From: Dichetophora obliterata
Lineage: Eukaryota; Arthropoda; Insecta; Diptera; Sciomyzidae
Direction of reading: 5' to 3'
Assembly (NCBI GenBank): GCA_963920525.1
Contig: OY986436.1
Location: 79,515,630-79,579,629, forward strand
Length of the DNA: 64,000 nucleotides
Positions 1 through 12,009 of this stretch are shown piece by piece (position 1 is the first letter of the stretch; every line of letters begins with the position of its first letter). Below the pieces are notes generated by a model that saw only the letters and a list, made by a program, of their open reading frames with translations, was not told where the DNA came from and ran no database searches. Both the position numbers and the translations under genes were made by a program.

Positions 1-136
1 AACTTTTTTTGTTCCAGATCAATAATTTTATCGCTATTTGATCTTTTAAAAAATTTTTTGGCGGAATAGCTTTCGCCGTGATTTCGAAATTATCGAATTC
101 TTCAGTTTCAATGACTTCACTTTGAGTTGAACAATC

Positions 137-427
137 TTACACATTTGTGCAAATCACAGTATCATCATTTTCATCTAATACGTCATTGTATAAAGTTGGC
201 ATATTTTTTTGGCTTAAATTGCCTGTTGCTTTTCTGCATTTAAATTGTTGTTTTAAGAATAGAAAAGATTTAAAGTGGGTCCAAGAAGATAGAATTTCTT
301 GTTCGTCATCTGCTCCATCCCCTGATTTAGACTCTGGGATTCTTTTCATTTCAACACGAAACTGATCGCGGAGATACTTCCACTTCTTTCTCAAATGCTC
401 TTCTAAAAAACGAGTTAAATAAAACTG
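137..427 (-). pseudogene. MADF/Myb-SANT-like ORF of a PIF/Harbinger element (partial)
   Basis: The minus-strand reading has the core of a MADF (Adf-1-type Myb/SANT) DNA-binding domain: a KKWKYLRDQFR helix, then a basic/acidic linker, then a W-x-F-x-x-F-x-F-L segment. PIF/Harbinger transposons usually encode such a protein beside the DDE nuclease, often in the opposite orientation, as here relative to the + strand transposase at 1105-1982. The reading continues upstream of residue KKWK to about 427 without an ATG, so the 5' exon is missing or spliced. It ends at a stop near 137. The role inferred from the family is binding transposon ends and helping the nuclease. A host MADF gene fragment is the alternative, but the neighbouring transposase makes transposon origin more likely. 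Confidence 0.6.
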
Positions 428-636
428 ATTTAATGACTTATTTTAGCTCAAAACTGTGTAAAATTTGTTTGTTATAAATGCAGGGGCTACAACAGAAATC
501 ATTCAATCTATTTCTTTATAAAAACTGAATATTTAAAAATTTTATAAAAACTTATTATTGAATATACAATTGAAGTGCTTATGAGTTAAGTTAATAGTTA
601 AGTAAACTATTCTACATGTCAGCCGGTGTAGATATA

Positions 637-795
637 CAGGGTGTCTAGAGTAAGAGTACGAATATTTAAGTCGTTATATACCAATTTACCCCGTAACTCA
701 TGAAGGTGCGAAAATGGACACCCTACGATTTTTTGCTTAAATCGACCTCTTCTTTCACCTCCGTAAATATTCGTTCTCTTACACTGAACACTCTG
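637..795. mobile_element. 159-bp Tc1/mariner-type MITE
   Basis: Imperfect terminal inverted repeats of about 33 bp (left starts CAGGGTGTCTAGAGTAAGAG; the right end, reverse-complemented, starts CAGAGTGTTCAGTGTAAGAG) are flanked on both sides by TA (635-636 and 796-797). The TA duplication and the CAGGGTG-type end fit a non-autonomous Tc1/mariner MITE. It lies between the MADF ORF and the Harbinger transposase. Confidence 0.65.
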
Positions 796-1104
796 TATGA
801 CTGTGTCAATAACAAACATTTTCAATCGCCATATAAAATCTATTTCGATTTTTGCTTATTTTTTGTTGCAAAAAAGGTCCTCTTTTAAAATGTTAAATAA
901 AAATACTGGTTTTCAGAAACTTCTTGTTTTATATTGAAATAAAAAAAAATTAAATATTTTTGACTAACGGACCATAAAAAAAATTTATGGAAAAAAATGT
1001 TGGTGGCAAATTTTGTTTGGAATGTCCCATATATTTCTAAATATACTAATATAATAAAACTGTAACTGAACACAAAAACAATTTTGTTTACATTTTTTAT
1101 TCAG

Positions 1105-1982
1105 ATATCTCGCTACCGGTTCATTTTTTGCTACTTTAGGCTTCACATATAGAATTGGTAAATCAACAGTAAGGATAATAGTAAAATCGACATGCGAAGC
1201 ACTCTGGGATGAATTACATTCCCACCACATGCCGCAACCTACACAATTCATGTATCAAGCCATTGCTGACGTTTACTGGAACTTATGAAATTTTCCAAAT
1301 TGCGTTGGCGCCATTGATGGCAAACATATACGCATAAAGTGTCCTGCAGATTCTGGGTATATGTTTTATAATTACAAAAAAAAAATTTTCAATTGTTTTG
1401 CAAGGAGCAGCGGATGCTAACTGCAAATTTGTGGCTATCGAAGTCGGTGGATATGGCAAACAAAGCGACGGAGGGACATTTGCTTCATCTCAGCTATTTA
1501 AGCTTCTTCAATTGCAAAACTTAGACATTCCAATACACAAAAATTTGCCAGGGACAAACATTTCAATGATTCATGTATTTACTGCTGACGAGGCATATCC
1601 ATTATTAGAAAATATTCTACGACCATATGCCAGAAAGGATTGTAGTGCCGAAAATGAATATTTCAATTCTAGGCTTTCTCGAGCTGGAAAATGCATTGAA
1701 TGTGCATTTAGCATTATGAATTCAAAATGGCGGCTATTGTAGAAGCCGATTGAAGTGGACCCGGCATTTGCCGACTTAATCATTAAAAGTATTTGCATTC
1801 TGCATAATACTGTTATTATTGATCGCGAAGGCACAAACAAACTTTTACACGAAGCTGATCAATTTTTGAACAAACATAAAAAACAAAATTTAAAAAGAAC
1901 ACCGAATCGTGTAAATTTAAAAGTTGGCCGTTTTGTACGAGATACTTTTCGTAACTTTGTGTGCGCCAATAAATTAAAATAA
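1105..1982 (+). pseudogene. PIF/Harbinger DDE transposase (HARBI1-like), broken
   Basis: The + strand reads as a Harbinger nuclease: a YLATGSFFATLGFTYRIGKS motif, then [13 protein letters not shown] with the first catalytic Asp, a [22 protein letters not shown] block with the second Asp, and TADEAYPLLENI plus FNSRLSRAGKCIECAFSIM near the C-terminus. A polypyrimidine-CAG acceptor just before 1105 suggests an upstream exon. The gene is dead. TGA at 1286-1288 replaces a normally conserved Trp before NFPNC. The frame is lost in the poly-A run near 1371-1385. TAG at 1740-1742 interrupts the last conserved block, which resumes as KPIEVDPAFADLIIKS. The family normally acts as an endonuclease with a MADF/Myb partner. 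The element's own terminal repeats were not found. Confidence 0.85.
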
Positions 1983-2380
1983 TATTTTATTACTGTATAT
2001 ATACATCTTTGTGCACATCTTTATTATAAAAAAATACATACATGAATTCTTAAACTTCGTGTGACCTTTACATTATTTTTTGAAGGTGTGACCAGAAACT
2101 GTTATTTAAAAAAATGTTAAGTTATTAATAATACAGTTAAGTTTAAATTGCGCGGAGGGAGGATACAAATATCCTAAAACTTCATAAGAAACAGTGAGAT
2201 ATGAGCTGTTCAGAGGACAAGTAGCGTACGTCCATTTTTTAGGGAAATTGAGTAAAGTACGTAGAAGTGAAGAGGAGAATGTAGCCTATTTATGAGTATT
2301 GGCTAGAAACTCTTAGCTTACGTAATCTCTGAATAAAATTCAATACTTTGTTACTGCTCCTACAAATTACATTATTATTT

Positions 2381-3349
2381 CAGAGCACAAGTGGTGTAAA
2401 TCCGTTTTTGGTAGTTTTGAAAAAATCAAACATTTAGAAAAATTTCAATATGATAAATTCCAAGTATGAAGAACTCAGTTTTGCTTATAAGCTAGGTCAA
2501 GAGCATAAATGAAGGTATCCATATCGTACAAAATTAACCTAAATAAAACCCAAAAATTATGCAGAATATTGCATATTAGTAAAAACATTTGGACTTGCGC
2601 CACTGAAATTTTTAAAATTTTTCGTTTCCGCTGTAGGAATCTAATAGGAGATATTTTTTTTAGAATTTTGGTGAGGAATGGCAGTAATTTCACCTGGAAG
2701 TTGAACAAAATCAGCTTTTAGCTATTATATTCATTAGTAAGGGAGACATAAAATGAGTGGACTTATGTCACTTGTCCTCTGAAAATTTTTTATAATTTGT
2801 TATTTCCGCTGTAAAAATGTAATGGGAAATATTTTAAAAAGTTTAAAAATTATGATATTCTCTAAGGGATGGTTTCGTCCAACTTCTAGGTAAAAATGCT
2901 GATATTCCTCTTCAAACAATTTTTTAAAATATTTTCCATAACATATTTACAGCGAAAATTACAAATTATAAAAAATGTTCATAGGGCATCCCTTACTAAT
3001 GATTATAATAGCTAAAAGGTGATTTTTTACAACTTCCAGGTGAAATTAATGCCATTCCTCACCAAAATTCTTAAAAAATTTCTCCTTTTAGATTCCTACA
3101 GCGGAAACGAAAAATTTAAAAAACTTTCAGTGGCGCAAGTCCAAATGTTTTTACTAATATGCAATATTCTGTATCATTTTTGGGTTTTATTTAGGTTAAT
3201 TTTGTACGATATAGATAGCTCCATTTATGCTCTTGACCTAGCTTATAAGCAAAATTGAGTTCTTCATGCTTGGAATTTATAATAAGAATTTTTCTAAATG
3301 TTCCATTATCTCAAAACTACCAAAAATGGACTACGCAACTTGTGCTCTG
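2381..3349. repeat. Long imperfect palindrome (~970 bp)
   Basis: The two ends (2381 CAGAGCACAAGTGG; reverse complement of 3340-3349 and beyond) pair inward for over 400 bases per arm. They pass through the blocks at 2475-2720 and 3019-3258, which translate to nearly the same peptide from opposite strands, and reach an inner stem at about 2786-2848 against 2913-2975. The loop is about 65 nt. A 31-nt extra piece around 2749-2780 interrupts the left arm. A further partial copy of the outer end lies at about 2199-2243. The mirrored ORFs are a consequence of the palindrome, not genes. It could be a foldback transposon or a hairpin locus. Confidence 0.8.
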
Positions 3350-3365
3350 AGCAGCTCATATGTAT

Positions 3366-5023
3366 ATCATTTGTAGCAAATTTAAAAAAGTGCAAAAAGC
3401 ACAGTTAACAAGCAAAAAATGTCGCACAAAAACCGAATTGACTGTTTTTTTAAATGTTATCATAATAGAAAAAATAATACTAATTACACAACAAACTTAC
3501 TTGGTGTTTTCATTATTTGTGCTGTATTTTGCCATAATTTATCCACAATTATGCGATTGTGGTAGCATTTATTCCTTTGGTCCCACAACGCTGGGCGTGA
3601 ACAAACTTCACCGATAAGTGTTTCCGAGTCGATTTCCATTTTGAAACTAAAATTATTGCTTTATTTGACAAATTAATTCATCTATCCTTATCTACCAAAT
3701 CTGACTCCACTTTCACAGAAACCACATCGTAAAAGGCTTACAGATAAATTGCAAAGTTTTTGATTTTACATTGATTGCATATTACTCAAATTTTGTTTTG
3801 ATTGTGATAGCGGCATGAAGGAGACAAAAACTTCACCCTTCACACTTGCGAGTGCTTACTTAAAAAAAAAACAAACACAGAAAAAGACTCAAGAGTAAAA
3901 GAAACAATTCTGTTGATGTGCTACAACCAAAACATAATGGAAGCAAAACGAAAAGATTTATCTATGTTCAGTTAACACGAAACATGTGTAAAATAATAAT
4001 AATGCAAATATTCAAATAATAAATACAAACACAACGCATTGTCTTGAATGCGGTGTTTTACTTATAACCAAATTTTTAATGATGTAATTGCTTTCTTACA
4101 TTAATTCTGCTCAAAGATCCCTTCAAAAGGAATGCGAGAACAAATTGTTTGTTTTATATATGTATTTTTGTTGTTGTTTACATGCCAACAATTGCACATT
4201 TTATCAGTCTATCCATTTCGCGTGCACAACTTATAACCATCAACAACACAATCTTGATCGACGTTAACCAAATTGGTCAACACCCACCAAAAGCAACCCT
4301 CACACTCACATAAACATGTGCGCGGTCGTTGCTGTTGATGTTTGTTTTTCGTTCAACGCTTTGTTGTTGTAGAATGTTTTTGTTGTAATTGGTTTTGTAT
4401 TCTAAAGATAATAAAAAACGCAGTTTCCTTGAAAAATTACAAAAAGCAACACAAAAAGAATAGATTTAGTTGCGAGAAACCTGCGCCAGCCTGGTTTCTC
4501 GCAACAACCTGATCTGATCTGATCTGACCTGCCTGCTTCCACTATGCACACTTTGAGCAGGTTTATATGAAATCGTATGAAGCGAGTTTTCTCGCAATGG
4601 AACAAGTAAGCAAGCAAACCTGCCTGCCTGCTTCAGCGTTTACTCTGTCCGATTATTATCATGATTTAAAAGATTCTACAATAAATTATTCTGTAAGTAC
4701 CTCCCCAATCTAAGGTACCATACAGATGTTAAAGTTGTTCAGCTTCCTTTTTTCCTTCTCATTTATTTATTTGTCCAATTATTCTTCGAAACTTTGTTAA
4801 GTTTCTGGATATAATACGACACAAGCTTATTTTTCGTGGTTTGGATATCCAAAGGCATTTATAAATCTACAATATATTTAACGAATGTGTTCTTTATGTA
4901 ACCGCCTTACCCACTGAGAGTCGAAATTTTTTTTTTACTTTATTTACAAGGAATTCGAGCCTGAGTAACTATGTATAGAACAAACGGTGGGTAAAAATGA
5001 TATTAAAAGAAAAATTGGAAGCA
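3366..5023. other. AT-rich interval, no gene recognised
   Basis: No reading frame here resembles a known protein. Short local repeats are visible at about 4503-4530 (CTGAT/CTGAC runs) and near 4615-4635 (CCTG runs), plus a duplicated TTTCTCGCAA segment near 4470-4600. Several GTTGTTG-rich stretches lie at 4150-4390. Confidence 0.5.
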
Positions 5024-5031
5024 ATTAACAT

Positions 5032-5627
5032 TAGGCTTGGGCATTTTAATTCACTAAAAAGATCGCTCTTTTTAGTTCAGTTGAGTTTAATGAACTAGTT
5101 CGTTCATATAGTTCTTGTAGTTCATTTAGTTCGTTCGCTCTTTTAGTTCGTTTCGTGCAATCGTTCATGTTGCTAGTTCGTTAGGTCTTATAGTTCGTTT
5201 GGTGTTTTAGATCGTTAGGTATGTTAGCTCGTTGTATTTTTTAGTTCAATAGGTCTTTTAGTTTGTTTTGTTTGCTCGTTCATGATCAGATCCATAAAAT
5301 GAAACGAACTATATGACCGAATCAATCATTAACTGCGGACATAGAAGAAATTTACATAAAAATACCACATATGGGGCATTCCACACACTATTTGCCAAAA
5401 AAATTTGTTTTTGCAAAAAAGTTTTTTTACCGTTCATTAGTGAAAAACTGTATCAGCACGGACTCAAACCATTGTTGAGTGAAACAAAATTTTTTCTAGT
5501 TTATTTCGATCTTACTCGCTGCAAAATGGATTGAACTAAAAGAACGAGAATCAACGAACTAGTTCACATAGTTCTTGAGTGCGAATAGTTCATTTGAACT
5601 AGTTCGTTCGTGAACTACCCAAGCCTA
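5032..5627. mobile_element. 596-bp hAT-type MITE with perfect 8-bp TSD
   Basis: The element starts TAGGCTTGGGCA and ends with the inverse TACCCAAGCCTA. It is flanked on both sides by the identical octamer ATTAACAT (5024-5031 and 5628-5635), which fits the hAT preference nTnnnnAn. The subterminal 200 bp on both sides are packed with AGTTCGTT/AACGAACT motifs, as expected for hAT transposase binding arrays. There is no transposase ORF, so it is non-autonomous. Confidence 0.9.
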
Positions 5628-5635
5628 ATTAACAT

Positions 5636-6015
5636 GGAACCGCAGCATTGGCAGAGGGTAATCTGAGCAATTTTGTATGAAACGAATGGAGACTTTAAGT
5701 TGCCTAATATTATGATTGAACAAAAATTGGGAAATCAACATGTAGCCACAGCATTTAAAAATTGTTTTCTTTTGAGAAATATAATCTAAATTGAGTTTCT
5801 GTAATATACATTCAAAACTAACAATTTCCTGCATTGTAAATATCGTTTTCTTAATACAAATTAAAAGTACATCATTATTAAAAACAAATCACATGCCTAA
5901 ATAAATATAAAGTAAATCCTCATGGAAGCATCCCACGTAGTTCACTGTCCAGTTAAATATCCTCGCACATTTTGCATTTAAACTCCGTGAATAATGCTTT
6001 GTATTTTCCTATTAC
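5636..6015. other. Interval without recognisable gene
   Basis: AT-rich sequence between the hAT-type MITE and the start of duplicated block A. I see no conserved coding signal in any frame. Confidence 0.4.
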
Positions 6016-6019
6016 CTCC

Positions 6020-8290
6020 ATGAATATATTGTATTTTTTGTAAAGACAATAATTGCATATTTTTCTATTGCATAAATCGCAATGCAAAAATTTTTTCCAG
6101 TGTCCTTTGCGCAATGAAGACGTATATCTATAATGCAGTCTGAATTTTCTACGATTTGCATCTTAAGCATTTCTCCTGATCTACTAGATCCTCCAATGAA
6201 TTATTTTCTTAATACCTTTCAATGCATTGAAGAATAAAAATGGCAGAGTTGTATCTATCCATTTATTTTTCCAGTGATCCTTCTAAACTTTGTGAAGTTT
6301 CTCAATGTGTTATTTCACAAATTTATTTTCTTTGGCTTTTGAATCCAAGTATGTGACATATTTTTCTATAAAGTCAATAATAACTACGTAAAAATGTCTA
6401 CAATAGGGCTGTGGAATTATTAATGTGTCATGGGTTTTTCTAAAATGCTTCATTTAACACAAGCTCATTTTCGAAACAACTGTCTAAGTGACATGGCAAC
6501 AATTTTGCTGGTGTGCCCGACTTCTTCACAAGGAAATGCATACCTTCATTGACAACTCTTGTTAGCCAGGCTCTGAAATATGCGCTTTCTAAATCCTGTA
6601 AAGGTATATAACAGTCCAATGGCAGATTTCTGCCATACAAACTTTTTTCGCCCTTTTTTTAATTTATTAAATTTTCTCCATCGGAATATTAACATACGAT
6701 TTTTATTTAGTACTTGTTGTCAAGTCATATGAATGATCCATAGATATCGTACCTACTGATTTAACCAAACTTTCAAATTTGTTAGTGGCTTTTTGAGCGG
6801 TTAGATTTACTTTTGCTCTTCATTAAATTAACTTTTCTTTTGCAATTCCTCTTAAATCCTTGGCCTCCTCTTTTGTACTGTATTCAATCATTTCCATGGT
6901 TTCAAACAGTGGGTCAATTTCTTCTCCTGTTTTTGCAAAATTTATGAATTTTTTCATCAACGTCTTCGTTAAATCTTGGGCTAAGCAAAATGTAGCATAT
7001 GCTCTCGAAAAATTGTTCTACTTCTCTTATAGAAGAAAAACTGTACGCCGATCCTTAAGCTTCTCTAATTAATGTTCTTTAGTCGATATTTGTTTCTGCT
7101 ACAATTCTGTCGATAATTTTGATCATTATTTTACTGTAACAGTTTGTACAAAATTTAACAATGACAAACGTCACTCTTTTTCCTGGTGTATCAACATATG
7201 CTGCACAAGCGTTGAGGTATTATAATACAAAGTTGTCATGCATACCATTGCATTCCTTTAATATGGCCCCAATAAGAGCAAAGCTCACATCCGGTACAAA
7301 GCGTTTTCATATTGACCATTGCAATTTATTTGTACTGCAGGAGTTTTTAATGTGATGTAAAAATTTGCCAATATCATAAGATGTGGGATTAGATAAAATC
7401 CAATCAGCAACAGAAAATTTAATTTTCTCATACACTATGTGCCATCAATTAAGTAATAATAGTATTTTCTTTTCTGCACACGAAAGATTCTTTGATATTA
7501 CGCTTCGATGTCATTTTTTAATGTGAAGTCACACTTTTTTAAAACCAAATTACGGTTATTTTGTAAAATTGCCATCTGCTTGAATCTGTACAAGTAAACA
7601 TCTAAATCCGTTGACAGATGTTGTATATATCCCTTGTAAGGACCTTGGCTCAAAACATATGTATGAATAAATGGATCAATATCATAACCAAATTCTGCCA
7701 AGGCCTCAGACTTAAATTTTCGGCAGTATGCTAATGATTTTGCAGTTTTCAAAATTATTGTATAATTTTTGATTGCTGGTTGATTTTATTTTGGCGATAT
7801 TCCACTGCTGATTTATTTCCTATGTGTGATTTCTCAACATAGCGTTGAAGACCTCTGATTTAGTTTTTTTTTATTTCCAATTGTATGGGAGAGCATTTCT
7901 TTGTTCCTTTCTACATTGACGTGGACATCGTTGTCTACTTTTAATACAATAGTATTGCATGCATTGTCCTTGTAATATGCATAAGACATAAAACAATTTT
8001 TATTATATAGCCTTTTTTTTAGGAATTTATTAATAACCGCATATGAAATTTTCTTAAAATTATTTATCTTAAGACTACAATCTATAATATTGCATTTAAA
8101 GGTTGGTATATTTTCTTCAGCAAATTTTAACATCAGCACATCTCTGTTCAACTCTGCCTTATGGGATGGTTGTGAACGGAATCCCTTTACAATGTCAGCC
8201 TGAAAGCTTTCCTCATCGGTTCCGATAGATTCGAAACCTTCGATAATCTTTTAATTGTGTGATGTAATCGAATTATTTAGCTAATAGAAT
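6020..8290 (-). pseudogene. Unclassified element with Ulp1-like protease, copy A
   Basis: Scattered minus-strand readings match copy B. They are 8151-7834 (a Cys-containing FKCNIIDCSLKINNF segment), 7752-7498 (HTYVLSQGPYKG ... DLDVYLYRF) and 6640-6440 (a WLTRVVNEGMHFLVKK segment, placed like the N-terminal part of an Ulp1 peptidase domain). The catalytic Cys region seen in copy B is not readable as one frame here. Frameshifts and stops occur throughout and the middle is deleted. I do not recognise the parent transposon family. The protease at the C-terminus recalls transposons such as KDZ-type elements that carry Ulp1 domains, but that is inference only. Confidence 0.5.
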
Positions 8291-8499
8291 TGAAAGAAAA
8301 AGCTAATTGTAAAAACGTTAAAATAATGTTTTATTTATTAATTCTATTAAATTATTAAATTCTTAAAAATTTTAAAATGCACACAGTATTCAGTGGCAGT
8401 TTTTATTGGTATACATAAAAATAAAATTAATATTTTAATATATTTTATAAGAAAAATTCACAAAATATTTAACAAAATCAAACTTTTAAAAAATATCTT

Positions 8500-8770
8500 C
8501 AAAATTAGCGGGTGCCATCCAGAGTTCTTCGCCGTCATCGATATTTTTGTCTTTTCGTCTTTTTTTAAACCAACAGATGTTAGTTTCTTGTTTTCCGTAA
8601 CTAGAAGCGGACCCTTTTTTTCGGTATGAAAAAAATAACCATTTTCAGAGCCTGTTCTGCTATGACCATGAACTGTTTTCCATCCACAAATCGCTTGGCT
8701 GGGTCCGTTTGGTTTTTAATCCCACGCAGCAACCATACTTTTTAATTTTCATTACATTTTTATTCTATAG
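8500..8770 (-). pseudogene. Short conserved N-terminal-like fragment, copy A
   Basis: On the minus strand a reading with GSENGYFFHTEKKGPLLVTE is shared with the corresponding place in copy B (22150-22290), where related sequence survives with different indels. A short Cys-containing reading (KKYGCCVGLKTK) lies just upstream on the same strand. Conservation of this piece in both copies suggests it was the 5' coding part of the Ulp1-type element. I cannot assign a domain. Confidence 0.3.
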
Positions 8771-9339
8771 TCACTAGTAACTTTAATAGAATACACTCAC
8801 GAAAAATAAATGCAGGCGCGTTTTTGTTAAAAAATTGCGAGAGGTGACAAAACATTATGTAATTAGTAAGAATTGAACTTTTAAACTTTGGCAGACTTCG
8901 TAAACGCAATGCATCAGTGTGCTTTATTTTTAATTGGTTCGAATCTTATTGAACAAAACAGCGCAACTATAATATTTTTAAGAATATCACCATATTTGCG
9001 CAAATTTTGTTAATAAGCTTCGTACCCATTCAAAATAAAACTCAATGATGCATTGCATAAATGCTGATAAAATATTCGAGCAAGCAATCATAAAGCTAAA
9101 ACAACACTCAATCTATATGCTACCTATCGGGTTTGTTTGTTGAATAAATATCCCTTTCAAAAAATGTGTTTTTAAACATTTCTTAACACCAACAGATTTT
9201 ATTATAAATAATTCCAATAAGAATCAGAAATGCAATAAGAAATCATAAAGCCTCACTGCATGTATTGCAAAATTATTACTGAACTAATTATATACTGATT
9301 GCTTGGTAATGGGAGGTACATTCCTGCTGGATTACAACA

Positions 9340-9720
9340 CACACAAATAAGTCATTACTTTAACATGGGCTTCTCATAGGCGGCAATGTGTGCTGCTTAC
9401 ATCCAGCATTACTTATAAGTTAGAGGTAAACTAATTACATGAAGTATTACCAATCAGTCAGAGTATTACTAGTTACCACTTGCGTTACCTATAAGTCAGA
9501 GGTCAACTACTTATCACCTGCATTACCCATAAGTACGAGGTCAACTACTTGCCACCTCCATTACCCATAAGTAAGAGGTCAACTACTTACCTCCAGTATT
9601 ACCTATAAGTCAAAGGGTAACTAATTAACCCTCATATTACTTATAAGTCCGAATGTAACTCATTATGTCCAGCATAGCTTATAACTCATAAAGTAACTAC
9701 TTAGCTTTATTACTGCCAAA
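9340..9720. repeat. Degenerate tandem repeat, ~43-46 bp unit
   Basis: About eight diverged units contain ATTACC(T/C)ATAAGTCAGAGGT followed by AACTACTTACC. Copy B keeps a shorter version at about 23330-23510. Noncoding. Confidence 0.65.
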
Positions 9721-10149
9721 TAAGAGTACTCGTTTTGTTTTAGTTGAAATTAATTTTTTATCAATAAACTCTAAATATACATAAAGAATTAAATCAAAAT
9801 TCTTTTAAAAAAATAAAAAAGTAAAGTTTAATAGAAAAATTTAAAAAAACTTAAGTAATCCAAGAATACATTACAGTAAGACATTACAAGCTTTTTACAT
9901 AAATTAAAAAAGGAAATTTAAACTCATTTAACATCTAAATTGCAAATTAATCTTTAAATCTTTAAATTTTAAAAAAATAATTTTATAGCTTTGAAGCATA
10001 TTTTGAGTTCTTTTTCTCCTTCGCATAGCTCTGTTTTAAAAGTGCACCTATTATTATAAATATATAATACTAATTTCTAGGTAATCATTTGAGATGATTG
10101 TCAATTTATTTTATATCATTATTTGCTTTAATTTATAAATTTTCAGAAA

Positions 10150-10365
10150 CTTCGAAGATTGCGAAATCAAAAAGTGATCAGATCAAAACGAAATTTTGGT
10201 GGTAGAATCGTCATGTTCTAGGCGGCATTTTTACATTCTGGAAAGCACCCACCTGCTTTACAACGACACATATAAACTCTTTGATGCACATAAAACTTTT
10301 GGAAGACGTTTTGATCCATTATTTTGAAAGTTATTCTGAAAACGAAATCATTTTTCAACAATTTT
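10150..10365 (+). pseudogene. Tc1-like transposase relic, copy A (truncated)
   Basis: The stretch is collinear with the Tc1-like relic of copy B (23740-23935). It reads, with frameshifts, through the region just upstream of the second catalytic Asp of a Tc1/Bari-type transposase. It ends near 10365, before the SPD-x-NPIENLW block that copy B retains. Too degraded to encode a product. Confidence 0.45.
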
Positions 10366-10369
10366 TCTT

Positions 10370-11990
10370 GGTAAACCTAAGTGTGTTTATATGAATGTCT
10401 ACCCGTATTGTAAGGTTTTTTGTTCATAACATTTAAAACTAAATCAATTTCAGAAATAAATTAATTTAATTTATAATACACTTAAAATAAAATGATTTAA
10501 AATCATAATATTTTTAATTAACAATAAATAAAAATATACTTCGTACATACGAATGTCGTTGACTGCATCTATGAAGATTAAAATGGCAATTTTAATTCAG
10601 TTATGTAAACTGCTATCCTAAAATAGTATGGGAGGTAAGAGTGATAGCTGATTGACAGAGCCCATTTTTTAGTAAAAGTTTTTCGTTTTATGATAAGCTA
10701 AGAAACCGAATTTGACTTTTATAGCAATTATAAAACTAATCTTATCCCGTTTTTCCTCTTCCAAGTTGTATGGGGTGTTGCCCAATCACGCCTTTTTTAA
10801 AACTACATATTTTATGTTTTCAAAATCTATGTACAAATTTCATGTCCCTTGCTGTTATATATACTTTTCGTGAAATTAAGTTTGTCCTCTAAAATAAAAC
10901 TCGTACTGTGCACCGTGGTAATGGATTTTATTGAGATTCTTATTTATTTTTTAAATACTAAAACCGGTTTCACGTACTTTAGGTCAGCTTATTAGGATAT
11001 TTATCATATAATGTGCTTCTTATCGTGAATACAAGCACATTTTTGTTTGCATATGAAGCACTTTTGTTTTAAGTTCCAATTACTACAATGTGCTATTAGA
11101 AAAGATGTTTTCATAGCAACTCTGGAATGAAAATCTTATTTGGATCATCGTTTTGACAGGCGATATAGTTTTTTTGTTGTATCAGTATACTGAGACAAAA
11201 AACGAATATTTAAACTTTTGACGCCCGTGCATAAATTCAATTTAAATATTTACGTTTTCTCCACAACTCGTTATTTTTGCCAATTTAAATTGAGTGTGTT
11301 TTTCTGATCTGGTCTTTCACTTTCAAAAGAAGTTCATAAAAAATTATATAAGAAGTATAACTTTCAAATTTATTGTTTTATTTTAATAGGTTTTGTATAA
11401 TTTGATATATTTTAAGCTAAAATAAATTTAGCATAAATACAAATTGCAGCATCAAGTTGTAACTTTTGAAGTTCACAAGTGATTCGTACTGCATCTTTAT
11501 GTAAAACGAAACGTTGGCTGAACGTGAGCAAAACGACCAACAATAATGTTTGATATGGAAAAATGTATTGCTTACCGTGTCCCGCACAACTTTGAGCTGA
11601 GCCTTCGTTTCGTTTTACATAAAGATGCAGTTAATAAGGAGCCTGAGAGCGTTGCTTCTGCTTTCTGAAGGCGTCAATGAGATAGTGCGTGCGAAATTTC
11701 AAAATTTTTTATTAAATTCTTTATAAACACGTTTATATTTTATTAAAAAATTCATTATTTAAAAAATTTTTAATAAAGTGCCTATAGTATTTAAATAATA
11801 TATGTATTTAAATAAATTTTAAATATTTAAGTATTGGTTTAATGCAATTGCGTCATTGGTTCAAAAAACACTGTTAATAATAAATTAATCATTTGAGCCT
11901 TTCTGCACAATCTATTATGAAATAATTCTGTTATTCTGTTATGATTTCCCATAAAAATTTTTCAAACTATCAACAAATATTTTACAAAAT
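10370..11990. other. Spacer between duplicated blocks A and B
   Basis: AT-rich, no gene recognised. The only clear structure is the inverted-repeat element at 11488-11631. Confidence 0.4.
11488..11631. repeat. 144-bp hairpin/MITE with 26-bp perfect arms
   Basis: Positions 11488-11513 (starting ACTGCATCTTTATGTAAAAC) are the exact reverse complement of 11606-11631. The similarity continues imperfectly inward for about 8 more bases. No clear target duplication is visible. It is probably a tiny MITE. Confidence 0.65.
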
Positions 11991-12009
11991 CTTTCGCCAT
12001 GGATATATT

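Larger units (their letters stand above)
6020..10365. repeat. Duplicated block A (partner of copy B at 11,995-23,960)
   Basis: Segments of this block recur in the same order and orientation in copy B. The pairs are 6020-6220 with 11995-12210, 6420-6660 with 12410-12720, 7075-7780 with 13560-14300, 7790-8270 with 14285-14379 plus 21626-22050, 8640-9060 with 22250-22640, 9060-9500 with 23058-23500, and 10020-10365 with 23560-23935. Relative to B, block A has lost roughly 0.5 kb around 6800-6840 and lacks the two large insertions. The block holds a broken Ulp1-type element, a tandem repeat tract and a Tc1-like relic. Confidence 0.75.

Noticed and set aside
2475..3258. Pair of similar 77-79-codon ORFs on opposite strands
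   Set aside because: A consequence of the palindrome; no conserved domain and no supporting start context.
9340..9720. Possible CRISPR-like array
   Set aside because: Units are diverged throughout with no constant repeat/variable spacer pattern, and the context is eukaryotic.
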